Shown here: in pieces, positions 8,100 through 15,577 of the stretch
Layout of the letters: each line of letters opens with the position of its first letter
How positions within the stretch are numbered: position 1 is the stretch's first letter
Source of the DNA: Erysipelotrichaceae bacterium
Lineage (GTDB): Bacteria > Bacillota_I > Bacilli_A > Erysipelotrichales > Erysipelotrichaceae
DNA: 54,569 bases
NCBI GenBank assembly: GCA_017442805.1
Contig: JAFRZA010000047.1
Location: forward strand, 1-54,569
Direction: 5' to 3'
Notes under the pieces: model-generated
Seen by the model: the letters and a program-made list of their open reading frames with translations, nothing else
Database searches by the model: none
What the model was told of the DNA's origin: nothing
Made by a program: the position numbers and the translations under genes

Positions 8100-8846
8100 A
8101 TGAGAAAAGAAGTAAGATGGAACAACATCATCGCGACGATCAGGGAGCAGCAGAACGTCAGCGTTCAGCAGCTGGCTGAGATGTACAACACCTCGCTGTC
8201 CACCATCCGCCGCGACCTGCAGGAGATGGAAGACCTCGCCATCATCGAACGCTACTACGGCGGTGCCCGGATCAATGACTCCCGCATCTCCGAGCCGCCA
8301 ATGATGCTCAAGCACGGCACCAATACACCCGCCAAGCAGGAAGTAGGACGCTATGCCGCCTCGCTGATCAAGGACAATCAGATGATCTACATCGACGCCG
8401 GCAGCGCCACCTTTGCGATGCTTGACTATATCCTGGCCCGCAACATTACCGTAGTGACCATCGGCATTCCCCACATCAACAAGCTGATTGAAAAGGGAAT
8501 CAATACCATCGTTCTGGGCGGCACGGTCCGTAAATCGACCATGGCCATCACCGGCACCAAAACCCTGGACCAGTTTGACTCCTACTTCTTCGATGTCGCC
8601 TTCCTGGGGGTCAACGGCATTCACGAAAAAACCGGCCTGTCGACGACCAATGACTTTGAAGCCGCCAGCAAGCATAAGGTCATCACCCGTTCCCAGATCA
8701 CCTACGCCCTGGCTGACCATTCCAAGTTCAACATGATCTACCCCGGCAAGTACGCCGACTTTGGCGATGTCACCATTCTGACCGATACCATCGGCAGTTT
8801 CCCGCAGCCAATTGAAAACTGCGTTGAGATAAGCAAGCTCAGATAA
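8100..8846 (+). CDS. DeoR-family transcriptional regulator
   Basis: This 248-residue regulator has an N-terminal winged helix-turn-helix with the family signature region (VSVQQLAEMYNTSLSTIRRD, about 20-39). A C-terminal sugar-phosphate sensing domain follows, with DAGSATF, LGGTVR and DVAFLGVNGI segments. DeoR proteins usually repress sugar catabolic genes and are released by a phosphorylated sugar. The start has an AAGGAAAT site and a TATAAT at 8063-8068 lies upstream. It heads a plus-strand group with a hydrolase, a PfkB kinase and a PTS permease, which are the obvious target candidates, together with divergent manA. Confidence 0.95.
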   Translation: MRKEVRWNNIIATIREQQNVSVQQLAEMYNTSLSTIRRDLQEMEDLAIIERYYGGARINDSRISEPPMMLKHGTNTPAKQEVGRYAASLIKDNQMIYIDAGSATFAMLDYILARNITVVTIGIPHINKLIEKGINTIVLGGTVRKSTMAITGTKTLDQFDSYFFDVAFLGVNGIHEKTGLSTTNDFEAASKHKVITRSQITYALADHSKFNMIYPGKYADFGDVTILTDTIGSFPQPIENCVEISKLR

Positions 8847-8857
8847 AGGAGAACAAC

Positions 8858-9661
8858 ATGATCGAAAGAGTCTTCATACCAAAACCGGACGCCCGCTGGC
8901 AGATCCCGGGCATCTACAGTTTTCCCGAAGACGGCCAAAAGAAGTGGCCGGCCTTCCTGATCGTTCACGGCTACATGTCCTACAAGGAAGGCGATGGTCT
9001 TTTCCAGGGCATGCTGGCGGACCGGCTGGCGAAAGCCGGCATCGCCTCACTGCGCATCGACTGCACCTCAATGGGTGAAAACCGCAATGACCGCCGGGAC
9101 TACACCTATCCCAACCTGCTCGCGGACGTGGAAACGGCTTATAATGACATGCTGAAGAGACCGGAGATCGACAGTTCCCGGATCGGCCTGATTGGCCACT
9201 CCCTGGGCGGCAAGCTGGTCTGCCTCTCTGCTCATCTGAATCCCTTCTGCATCGTCACCCTTAACGGCGCAGCGACTGACAGGGAAATACCCACCACCAG
9301 GACCAATCCGATGTTCCAAAACCACTGGGTCAACGACGAATACACCATTGTCCCCTGTTCCGATGGCCGTCATGAACTGCTCTACAAGTCCTTCAACGAC
9401 AGCGCCGAAGGCTACAGCGTCGCTGAAAGCATGAAGGACTATCCCGGTCATCTGGTCGTGGTGGTCGGCATGGCTGATCCCACCCTGCCGCCGCAGATCA
9501 GCCTGGAGTTCTTTGACGAGTATCCGGGCAAGAAAAAGACCCTGTTGAAGATTGAAGAAGCCAACCACACCTTCAACGCCAAGACCGGTGATTACACCAA
9601 GGTTCATGAGATGAACGATAAACTGACTGCCATTCTGAAGGAGATCTGTGATCAGCGCTGA
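8858..9661 (+). CDS. Alpha/beta hydrolase (serine esterase-like), copy 1
   Basis: This 267-residue protein has an alpha/beta-hydrolase fold with oxyanion motif VHGYMS, nucleophile elbow GHSLGG (S115), acid D207 in GMADPTL and base H237 in EANHTFN. No signal peptide is visible, so it should act in the cytoplasm. It starts 11 bases after the regulator stop with an AAAGGAG site and is almost surely cotranscribed. A related hydrolase is encoded at 12636-13412, at the other end of the same sugar cluster. The DUF/BAAT-like serine hydrolase family includes acyl esterases; deacylation of an imported sugar derivative is a guess. Confidence 0.9.
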   Translation: MIERVFIPKPDARWQIPGIYSFPEDGQKKWPAFLIVHGYMSYKEGDGLFQGMLADRLAKAGIASLRIDCTSMGENRNDRRDYTYPNLLADVETAYNDMLKRPEIDSSRIGLIGHSLGGKLVCLSAHLNPFCIVTLNGAATDREIPTTRTNPMFQNHWVNDEYTIVPCSDGRHELLYKSFNDSAEGYSVAESMKDYPGHLVVVVGMADPTLPPQISLEFFDEYPGKKKTLLKIEEANHTFNAKTGDYTKVHEMNDKLTAILKEICDQR

Positions 9662-9709
9662 ATCGGTCATAATCAGCACGATTCAACATCGTAAATTATC
9701 AAACATGAC

Positions 9710-9737
9710 AAAACACGCAACGTAAATGCGTGTTTTT
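9710..9737 (+). terminator. Perfect inverted repeat: terminator or operator
   Basis: AAAACACGCA (9710-9719) and TGCGTGTTTT (9727-9736) form a perfect 10-base inverted repeat with a 7-base loop and a T5 end (9733-9737), as expected of a terminator after the hydrolase gene. The arms contain the AACACGCA 8-mer found twice in the manA promoter, so a regulator-binding role is also possible. Confidence 0.6.
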
Positions 9738-9798
9738 GCATGGGAAATCTGCGCTTTCCCAGATTCCCTGCGTTGTTGTCTTTTCGCTCCGAAAGCCA

Positions 9799-9827
9799 TT
9801 GAAAGGGCTTTTAGAAGCCCGTAGAAT
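9799..9827 (+). promoter_or_regulatory. Promoter of the PfkB-kinase/PTS genes with palindromic spacer
   Basis: TTGAAA (9799-9804) and TAGAAT (9822-9827) have optimal 17-base spacing. The spacer itself is an inverted repeat, GGGCTT (9805-9810) and AAGCCC (9815-9820), a good position for a repressor operator. Confidence 0.7.
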
Positions 9828-9849
9828 GGGATTATCAAAGGTGAAAGAC

Positions 9850-10755
9850 ATGATCCATACCATTACTTTAAACCCATCCATTGACTACTACCTCCACCCC
9901 GCCAGTTTTGAAATCGGGGTCATTAACCGCGCTTCCGAGGTTGACTACATTGCGGCCGGTAAGGGCATCAATGTCTCCCGGATGCTCAGCGAACTCTCCA
10001 TTCCTTCAACCTGCATATTCCCCGCCGGTGGCTTTACCGGCAGCTTCCTGGTCGAAAGCCTGAAGAAGGTTCCCCTGGTCAGCGTCGAGCAGGTCATGAT
10101 CGAAGGCATCAGCCGCATCAACGTCAAGATCCGCCACCAGCAGGAGACCGACCTCAACGCCGAAGGGCCTAAGCTGTCCCGGGACACTCAGGAAAGGCTG
10201 CTCGATCTCATGAAGGCCGTTAAGGAGGGCGACTACGTCGTCATTTCCGGCTCGATTCAGCACGGCCTTAATGAACTGATCACCAGGATCGCCGAGAGAG
10301 TAAACGCGCAAAACGGCCGGCTGGTACTTGACGTGCCCAATCTTCCCCTGGAAGATCTGGTCGCCTGCCGTCCCTACCTGATCAAGCCCAATATGGAGGA
10401 GCTGCAGAGCTTCCTGAACAGCGATCGGCCGCTGGAACAGCTGCTTCCTGAAGCCAGAAGCCAACTGATTGACCGCGGTGTTTCCAGCATTCTGATCTCC
10501 TTAGGCAAGGACGGCGCCTGCTATCTGAGCAAAGACGAACACTACACCATCACCGGGCCGGTCATGAAGCCGCTGAATACCGTGGCAGCCGGCGATTCGA
10601 TGCTGTCGGCCGCCATCGGCCATCTGTCCCAGGGCAGCGACATTAAGACCGCTCTGAAGTACGGCGTTGCCTGCGGCAGCGCTGCCGTCATGGCTCCCTA
10701 CCTGCCCACCAGAGATCAGGTCGAGGCCATCTACAAGCTGGTCAGCATCAGCTGA
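9850..10755 (+). CDS. PfkB-family hexose-phosphate kinase (1-phosphofructokinase/tagatose-6-phosphate kinase)
   Basis: This 301-residue cytoplasmic kinase would phosphorylate fructose 1-phosphate or tagatose 6-phosphate to the bisphosphate. It begins MIHTITLNPSID and has the PfkB motif GKGINVSRML near the start. The C-terminal NTVAAGDSMLSAAIGHL segment holds the catalytic aspartate (GDS). Length matches the FruK/LacC group. An upstream extension to 9730 would read through the promoter and is rejected; the ATG at 9850 has an AAAGGTGA site. It is followed by a small membrane protein and a PTS EIIBC. FruK and LacC cannot be separated by eye. Confidence 0.92.
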   Translation: MIHTITLNPSIDYYLHPASFEIGVINRASEVDYIAAGKGINVSRMLSELSIPSTCIFPAGGFTGSFLVESLKKVPLVSVEQVMIEGISRINVKIRHQQETDLNAEGPKLSRDTQERLLDLMKAVKEGDYVVISGSIQHGLNELITRIAERVNAQNGRLVLDVPNLPLEDLVACRPYLIKPNMEELQSFLNSDRPLEQLLPEARSQLIDRGVSSILISLGKDGACYLSKDEHYTITGPVMKPLNTVAAGDSMLSAAIGHLSQGSDIKTALKYGVACGSAAVMAPYLPTRDQVEAIYKLVSIS

Positions 10756-10771
10756 GGAAAGGAAAGCGGGA

Positions 10772-11017
10772 ATGATCAGGGAACTGTTCAAGAACATTAA
10801 AAAGGAACTGTTCAGCCGCACGACACTGTATCTGTTTGTCGGCGGCGGCGTGGCCGTCTTCATCTACATGATGATCTTCCAGCAGGGCTTTGAAACCTGG
10901 CAGAAGGCCGTTGAGGCGCTGGGCTTTGCCGCAGCGCTTTGCCTGGTATTTGCGCTGACCAAGGCCTACATGGTATTTGTGGACGAATACTACGAGGGCT
11001 TCAAAAAGAAAAAATAG
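10772..11017 (+). CDS. Small two-helix membrane protein of unknown function
   Basis: The 81-residue product has a basic amphipathic N-terminus (MIRELFKNIKKELFSR), hydrophobic segments at about 18-36 and 48-66, and a lysine-rich end. The longer open frame upstream overlaps the kinase gene; the ATG at 10772 is preceded by GGAAAG-type purines. It lies between the PfkB kinase and the PTS permease. Position suggests an accessory role in the same uptake system, but no family is recognised. Confidence 0.65.
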   Translation: MIRELFKNIKKELFSRTTLYLFVGGGVAVFIYMMIFQQGFETWQKAVEALGFAAALCLVFALTKAYMVFVDEYYEGFKKKK

Positions 11018-11028
11018 ACTGATGTTAC

Positions 11029-11057
11029 ATATGACCAATGTCGTTGTCCGGTCATAT
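11029..11057 (+). repeat. Inverted repeat upstream of the PTS gene
   Basis: ATATGACC (11029-11036) is mirrored by GGTCATAT (11050-11057) across 13 bases, starting 12 bases after the small membrane protein gene and ending 30 bases before the PTS start. No T-run follows, so an operator is more likely than a terminator. TTGACA (11057-11062) overlaps its right end, but no well-spaced -10 follows outside the ribosome binding site. Confidence 0.5.
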
Positions 11058-11087
11058 TGACATACATTTAGCTAAGGAGGATATAAT

Positions 11088-12557
11088 ATGGCTAAGCTTG
11101 ATTTTACCAAGATGTCTGAAGACATTATCGCCGCAGTCGGCGGAGTCGAAAACATCGCTAAGGTCAACCATTGCGCTACCCGTCTGAGAGTAGCCGTCAA
11201 GGACACTTCCGTGGTTGACAAGGCCGCCATCAGAAAGATTGAAGGCGTCTTAGGCGCTGAGGATGCACCGGGCAACGAAGTCCAGGTCATCGTCGGCCAG
11301 GTCATCGAAGACCTGTCATTTGCCTTTGAAAAGGTTACCGGCTTAAAGGGCGGTACCGTTGACGAAGTTCTCGACAAGGACCTCGTTCCCCAGAAGAGAG
11401 GCTTAGGCTCCCTGTTCTTAGGCTATCTGCAGATGATGGCCGGCATCATGGCTCCGGTTATCCCGACCCTGATCATCGCCGGTTTCTTCTCACTGATCCT
11501 GACCCTGGGCACCAAGTTCTTCGGTCTGGACACCACCACATCCACTTACACGATTCTGAACAACATCGCCAATGCTCCGTTCTACTTCCTGCCGATGTTC
11601 GTAGCTTACACATCAGCCCGCAAGTTCGACGTCGAACCGCCACTGGCCATGCTGCTGTGCGGCATCCTGCTGTACCCCGGCTGGGTTGACCTGGTCAACG
11701 CCGGAAGCGCAACCGGATTTGCCTCATACTTCGGAATCCCCGTCTATCTGTGCACCTACAACTCATCAACTCTGCCGATTGTCTTATCCGTTTGGGTAAT
11801 GGGCAAGATCGGTAAGTGGCTGACCAAGGTCATCCCCAACAGCGTCCGCTACTTCCTGAAGCCGGTCTTACTGATCTTCATCATGTCACTGATCACCCTG
11901 TCACTGACCGGTCCGTTAGGCTACCTGATCACTGACTACATCGCTGCCGGCATCAACTTCGTCAGACAGCATGCTCCGTGGCTGACCGTTCCCGCCATCT
12001 ACCTGTTCTCCATGACCTTCGGCATGTTCGCTCCGGGCTTCCACCTGGCTCTGATCCCGATCGCCACCACCAACTTCGCAACCCTGGGTTACGACGACGT
12101 CATCAACATCTGGTTCTTCTCCGGCACGACCGTTCCGGGCTTCACCGCCTTATGGTTCACCCTGAAGACCAAGAGCGTCAAGGGCAAGAACATCGGCTTA
12201 CCGGCTGCCATCTCCGCTCTGTTCGGCGGCATCTCCGAACCGACCACTTACGGTATCCTGTACCGCGTTCCGACCTTATTCGTCGTCAACTGCCTCGCCG
12301 GCTTCATCCTGGCTGTCTATAACGGCATTGTCGGCACCAAGGCCTACGCTTACGGCGCTTACTACCTGACCAACCTGCCGCTGTTCTACAGCGAAGCTGA
12401 TCCGGGCAACCTGACCAAGGCTCTGATCGGTGTGGCCATCGTTGCCGTTGTTACCTTCGTCGGTGTCTTCTTCACTCAGTGGGAATACCCCGAAGATGAC
12501 GATGCCATCGTTGCTCCGCCGACCGCCAAGTTATTATCATTCCTGAAGAAGAAATAA
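11088..12557 (+). CDS. PTS transporter EIIBC, glucose/sucrose/beta-glucoside superfamily
   Basis: This 489-residue membrane permease imports and phosphorylates a sugar. The EIIB domain (about 1-85) carries the phosphorylated cysteine C29 in NHCATRLR. The EIIC domain (about 105-475) has about ten membrane segments and the GGISEPTTYG signature (380-389). No EIIA domain is fused or encoded nearby, so phosphate must come from an EIIA elsewhere. The start has AAGGAGG 7 bases upstream. It belongs to the cluster with the DeoR regulator, PfkB kinase and two alpha/beta hydrolases. No glycosidase is present, so the sugar may be a monosaccharide or a substituted sugar. Confidence 0.95.
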   Translation: MAKLDFTKMSEDIIAAVGGVENIAKVNHCATRLRVAVKDTSVVDKAAIRKIEGVLGAEDAPGNEVQVIVGQVIEDLSFAFEKVTGLKGGTVDEVLDKDLVPQKRGLGSLFLGYLQMMAGIMAPVIPTLIIAGFFSLILTLGTKFFGLDTTTSTYTILNNIANAPFYFLPMFVAYTSARKFDVEPPLAMLLCGILLYPGWVDLVNAGSATGFASYFGIPVYLCTYNSSTLPIVLSVWVMGKIGKWLTKVIPNSVRYFLKPVLLIFIMSLITLSLTGPLGYLITDYIAAGINFVRQHAPWLTVPAIYLFSMTFGMFAPGFHLALIPIATTNFATLGYDDVINIWFFSGTTVPGFTALWFTLKTKSVKGKNIGLPAAISALFGGISEPTTYGILYRVPTLFVVNCLAGFILAVYNGIVGTKAYAYGAYYLTNLPLFYSEADPGNLTKALIGVAIVAVVTFVGVFFTQWEYPEDDDAIVAPPTAKLLSFLKKK

Positions 12558-12581
12558 GCCAATCAGGTACTGATCAATCAC

Positions 12582-12607
12582 ATGGGCCAGTCTCCAGACT
12601 GGCCCAT
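12582..12607 (+). terminator. Very stable intercistronic hairpin
   Basis: ATGGGCCAGTCT (12582-12593) and AGACTGGCCCAT (12596-12607) form a near-continuous 12-base inverted repeat. No T-run follows and an AGGAGG site starts 13 bases later. It probably stabilises the PTS mRNA end or attenuates expression of the downstream hydrolase. Confidence 0.6.
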
Positions 12608-12635
12608 ATCTTACTTAACCAGGAGGTTTTACATT

Positions 12636-13412
12636 ATGGAAAAACTCGCATTCGTAAAGTGTGAAGACCACGAAGTCCCCATGAACATCGTCTACCCTGA
12701 CGAGCCTAAAGACAAGTATCCGTGCATGTTGCTGGTCCACGGCTTTCTCTCCTGCAAGAATGGCGACGGCTTCATGCTGAAACTGATCAGCGAAGCGCTG
12801 GCCAGATCCGGCATCGTCGCTGCCCGCATTGACCTGGTGAGCATGGGTGAAAACCTGTATTCACGGGAAAACTACGGTCTGCAGGTGATGCTGAAGGAAA
12901 CCAGAGCGGCATTTGAGTATCTGCAGGATCAGCCGGAAATCGATGAAAACCGCGTTGGCTTACTGGGTCACTCCCTGGGCGGAAGAGTCATCTTCCTTTC
13001 CAGCAGGCTTCCCAGCAGGCTTCTTGTCTCCCTCAACGGAGCCGTCAATGTCGATGAGAATCTGCCGATGAAGTACAGCCAGGAAGACTTCGACAGGTTG
13101 GGCTATACCATCAACCGCACATCCGACGGCCGGGTGGAACTGCTCTACCCCCGCTTCTTTGAGGAAATGCGGACCACGCTGTCGAGGGACATCTACGATT
13201 ACCGCAATCCCATCATGGTATGCGTGGGCACCGGGGACCCGACATTGGATCCCAACGTCAGCTACAATTTCATCAACAACTGCCACATGGATAATGTCGA
13301 GCACATCTTCATCGAAGGCGCCAATCACACCTTCCACGCCAAGACCAGAGACTACACGCTGCTCAATCAGCTGATTGACAGACTGGTCCCCTGGATCGCG
13401 GAAAAGATCTGA
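12636..13412 (+). CDS. Alpha/beta hydrolase (serine esterase-like), copy 2
   Basis: This 258-residue paralogue of the hydrolase at 8858 has VHGFLS, GHSLGG (S113), D201 in GTGDPTL and H231 in GANHTFH, giving a complete Ser-Asp-His triad. No export signal is seen. The two copies share the SMGEN segment and the HTF-AKT-DYT C-terminal region, showing a duplication within the cluster. The ATG at 12636 is chosen for its AGGAGG site 9 bases upstream; the frame upstream runs through the hairpin. It ends the cluster before a good terminator. Substrate unknown. Confidence 0.9.
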   Translation: MEKLAFVKCEDHEVPMNIVYPDEPKDKYPCMLLVHGFLSCKNGDGFMLKLISEALARSGIVAARIDLVSMGENLYSRENYGLQVMLKETRAAFEYLQDQPEIDENRVGLLGHSLGGRVIFLSSRLPSRLLVSLNGAVNVDENLPMKYSQEDFDRLGYTINRTSDGRVELLYPRFFEEMRTTLSRDIYDYRNPIMVCVGTGDPTLDPNVSYNFINNCHMDNVEHIFIEGANHTFHAKTRDYTLLNQLIDRLVPWIAEKI

Positions 13413-13454
13413 TTCAGCGTCAGCCAGCGCGGCAGAAAACCGAACAAGCAGAAG

Positions 13455-13478
13455 AAGGAATGCGGGCATTCCTTTTTC
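13455..13478 (+). terminator. Rho-independent terminator after hydrolase 2
   Basis: AAGGAATG (13455-13462) pairs with CATTCCTT (13467-13474) around CGGG and continues into TTTTC. It closes the sugar cluster. Confidence 0.8.
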
Positions 13479-13492
13479 TGCGACCGGGAGTC

Positions 13493-13501
13493 TGTTATAA
13501 T
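13493..13501 (+). promoter_or_regulatory. Extended -10 promoter of the lipoprotein gene
   Basis: TGTTATAAT (13493-13501) is an extended -10 element 37 bases before the lipoprotein start. No convincing -35 box is visible 17 bases upstream. Confidence 0.6.
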
Positions 13502-13538
13502 GAGAATGCGGATCAGAATCCCCAAAATGGAGGTAAAA

Positions 13539-14273
13539 ATGAAAATCAGAAAAATCATGATTGCTTTTCTGTCAGTGATGCTGCTGATGGCGGCAGGCTG
13601 TCAGAATAAGGGAAATCAGGGCAAAACCGATAAACAGTCTTATTACGCCACTTACTTTGACACTCACGAGCTGATTAATAAACCGGTTCTCATCAGCAAC
13701 TATGACGAGACCTTCGGAACGACCATGGAAATGGGCATCAACGGTGACCTGTTCTACATGATGATCGGCTATGAGGAAAACAGCCTCACCATGTACGGAA
13801 ACAATAACAAGGCCTGGCTCAGGACCGTCATCTCCGGTGAAGACGACGGCTGGGTGGTGGCCGACATTGAAAGCAGCGAGGATGTCCAGTTGTTCAGCGA
13901 AACTGATCTGGTTGACATCCTGGATGGTGACAAGGAAGTCACCTACAAGGAAACCCTCAGGGAGAACGGCAAGGAATATGATGTCCTGTCCGTATCCATC
14001 AAGGCTGAAGAAGAAGGTGGAGATCCCATTCCCGCTGAAGTATGGGTCCATGACGACAAGGTGGAGAAGATCACCTACGATTCACCGACCATTGACGAAA
14101 ACGGCAATGACATCGTTGCCAGGATAACCATCCTGATCAAGGACGGTTCATCCCTCAAGCGTCCTGCCGAAACCGATAAGGCTGAGGTCGTTGCGGAAGA
14201 TGACCTGTTATGGCAGATCCTCGCATTCGTCTTCTCAAACATTGATCTGGACGACGTTGATTTAGGCGATTGA
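13539..14273 (+). CDS. Predicted lipoprotein of unknown function
   Basis: The 244-residue product starts with MKIRK, a hydrophobic segment and a lipobox-like LMAAGC (cysteine at about 22), so it should be exported and lipid-anchored. The mature part is acidic and rich in beta-like polar stretches. It resembles the LolA/outer-membrane-lipoprotein-carrier-like or YcdB-like folds only in general style, and I do not assign a family. The upstream in-frame ATG at 13500 lies in the promoter; the ATG at 13539 has GGAGG 7 bases before it. It is a single-gene unit between two terminators. Confidence 0.8.
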   Translation: MKIRKIMIAFLSVMLLMAAGCQNKGNQGKTDKQSYYATYFDTHELINKPVLISNYDETFGTTMEMGINGDLFYMMIGYEENSLTMYGNNNKAWLRTVISGEDDGWVVADIESSEDVQLFSETDLVDILDGDKEVTYKETLRENGKEYDVLSVSIKAEEEGGDPIPAEVWVHDDKVEKITYDSPTIDENGNDIVARITILIKDGSSLKRPAETDKAEVVAEDDLLWQILAFVFSNIDLDDVDLGD

Positions 14274-14283
14274 TTGACTTACG

Positions 14284-14320
14284 AAAACTGACCGGCACCC
14301 AGCCGGTCAGTTTTTCTTTT
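14284..14320. terminator. Bidirectional terminator between lipoprotein and CapA genes
   Basis: AAAACTGACCGGC (14284-14296) pairs with GCCGGTCAGTTTT (14302-14314) and is followed by a T-rich run to 14320; the minus strand reads a T4 after the same stem. Confidence 0.9.
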
Positions 14321-14325
14321 CTCTA

Positions 14326-15576
14326 TTATTCAATTACTTCAATGTCATCCCAGAACTCGGTCAGCACCTTCTTGAACTTCTCGTACATTGCTTCGTTGTT
14401 GCGGGAAGTCCGCTTGGTGAGTTTGGAGTAGGGAATGACCTTGTACTTTTCGCTCTTCTGCGTGTAGACCAGCTGCGCCCTGACGTTCTCAAAGCTGATC
14501 TTTACCTTGCCGTCATCTTCGCTCTTGATGATGTCGACGCTGGCCAGACAGCCGGTCAGGGAATAGGGCCGGTGCTCTTCGCTCTGAGCGGAGACAAAGT
14601 TGCCCAGTCCGTAGAACACCAGGGTATCACCGACCATGTCGATGGGCTGGAGGTAGTGGCCGTGGTTGCCGATGACGATGTCTACGCCAAGCGATGAGAG
14701 ATACTTGGCGATCTGCTTTTCTGATGAATTGGGGGTCAGGATGTAGTCGACACCCCAGTGCATCGCCACGATCAGCAGGTCGACCTTGTCGCGGTAGACC
14801 TCGACATCCTTCTTCACCTGTTCTTCAGAGTAGAAATTGGTCAGGTATTCCTTGCCCTTGGGCGGATAAAGCATGTTATCCACCGTCGTGTATGACAGCA
14901 TCGCATAGGTAATGCCCTTCATCTCGCCGATGACGATCTGTTCTCTTTCCTCCCAGCTGGTCCAGCTGCCGGTGGCGATGATGCCTTCCTTCTCATACCA
15001 GTTGTTCCAGTAGTTGCGGGAATTGATCAGGGCCTTGTCGCCATAGCGGTAGCGGCCGTCCAGGGTATGGTTGTTACACAGGGAGACCAGGTTGAAGCCG
15101 GCATCGACGAAGGCATCGCCGACTTCCTGCGGGGAGTTGAACTGCGGGTAGTTGGAAAGGCCCAGCTCACTGCCGCCCAGAATGGTTTCCTGATTGTAGT
15201 AGGCCAGATCATACTGCTGAATGATCGGCTTGGTGTATTCAAAGATGTCCATGAAGTCATAGCCGTCAGCGGTCTTGTGAGTCTTGTAGACGCTGCTGTG
15301 GATCAGCGCGTCACCGGTCATGATCATGGTGATGCGGGTCTCGTTGGTGTCGGAGACCAGAACTTTATTAATATCTTCCTGATTGATCAGGCCCACGCTC
15401 TGCCGGCTTTCACCGGATGACCGTCCGCCGCCGGAGCCGTAAATGATCTGCTCAGCTGCCGGGCAGTCCGCCAGCAGGCCTCTGATCTTCTCTGCCGTAA
15501 AGGGCAGATAAAGAGCCACGGCCAATAGAATGATCAGCACATCAAGAGCGATGAAAAATCCCGTTGCCTTCTTCAT
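14326..15576 (-). CDS. CapA-family protein (PGA_cap metallophosphatase-like), membrane-anchored
   Basis: The 416-residue product has one N-terminal membrane segment (about 5-26) and an extracellular domain of the CapA/poly-gamma-glutamate synthesis type. Family motifs are MTGDALIH, a CNNHTLDGR segment, MHWGVDY and GNHGHYLQPI, which supply metal ligands in calcineurin-like folds. An upstream GTG at 15585 is possible, but the ATG at 15576 has AGGTGA 5 bases before it and starts one base after the upstream stop. The two genes form a tight unit. Role in capsule or cell-surface polymer metabolism is inferred from family only. Confidence 0.9.
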   Translation of the reverse strand: MKKATGFFIALDVLIILLAVALYLPFTAEKIRGLLADCPAAEQIIYGSGGGRSSGESRQSVGLINQEDINKVLVSDTNETRITMIMTGDALIHSSVYKTHKTADGYDFMDIFEYTKPIIQQYDLAYYNQETILGGSELGLSNYPQFNSPQEVGDAFVDAGFNLVSLCNNHTLDGRYRYGDKALINSRNYWNNWYEKEGIIATGSWTSWEEREQIVIGEMKGITYAMLSYTTVDNMLYPPKGKEYLTNFYSEEQVKKDVEVYRDKVDLLIVAMHWGVDYILTPNSSEKQIAKYLSSLGVDIVIGNHGHYLQPIDMVGDTLVFYGLGNFVSAQSEEHRPYSLTGCLASVDIIKSEDDGKVKISFENVRAQLVYTQKSEKYKVIPYSKLTKRTSRNNEAMYEKFKKVLTEFWDDIEVIE

Positions 15577-15577
15577 G

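Noticed and set aside
7958..8131. N-terminal extension of ManA up to 8131
   Set aside because: It covers the divergent promoter region, is unlike the family and is poorly placed relative to the ribosome binding site; the ATG at 7957 fits much better.
11082..11087. TATAAT with TTGACA upstream of the PTS gene as a promoter
   Set aside because: The TATAAT abuts the ATG and is part of the region after AAGGAGG; spacing is 19 and transcription would start inside the gene.
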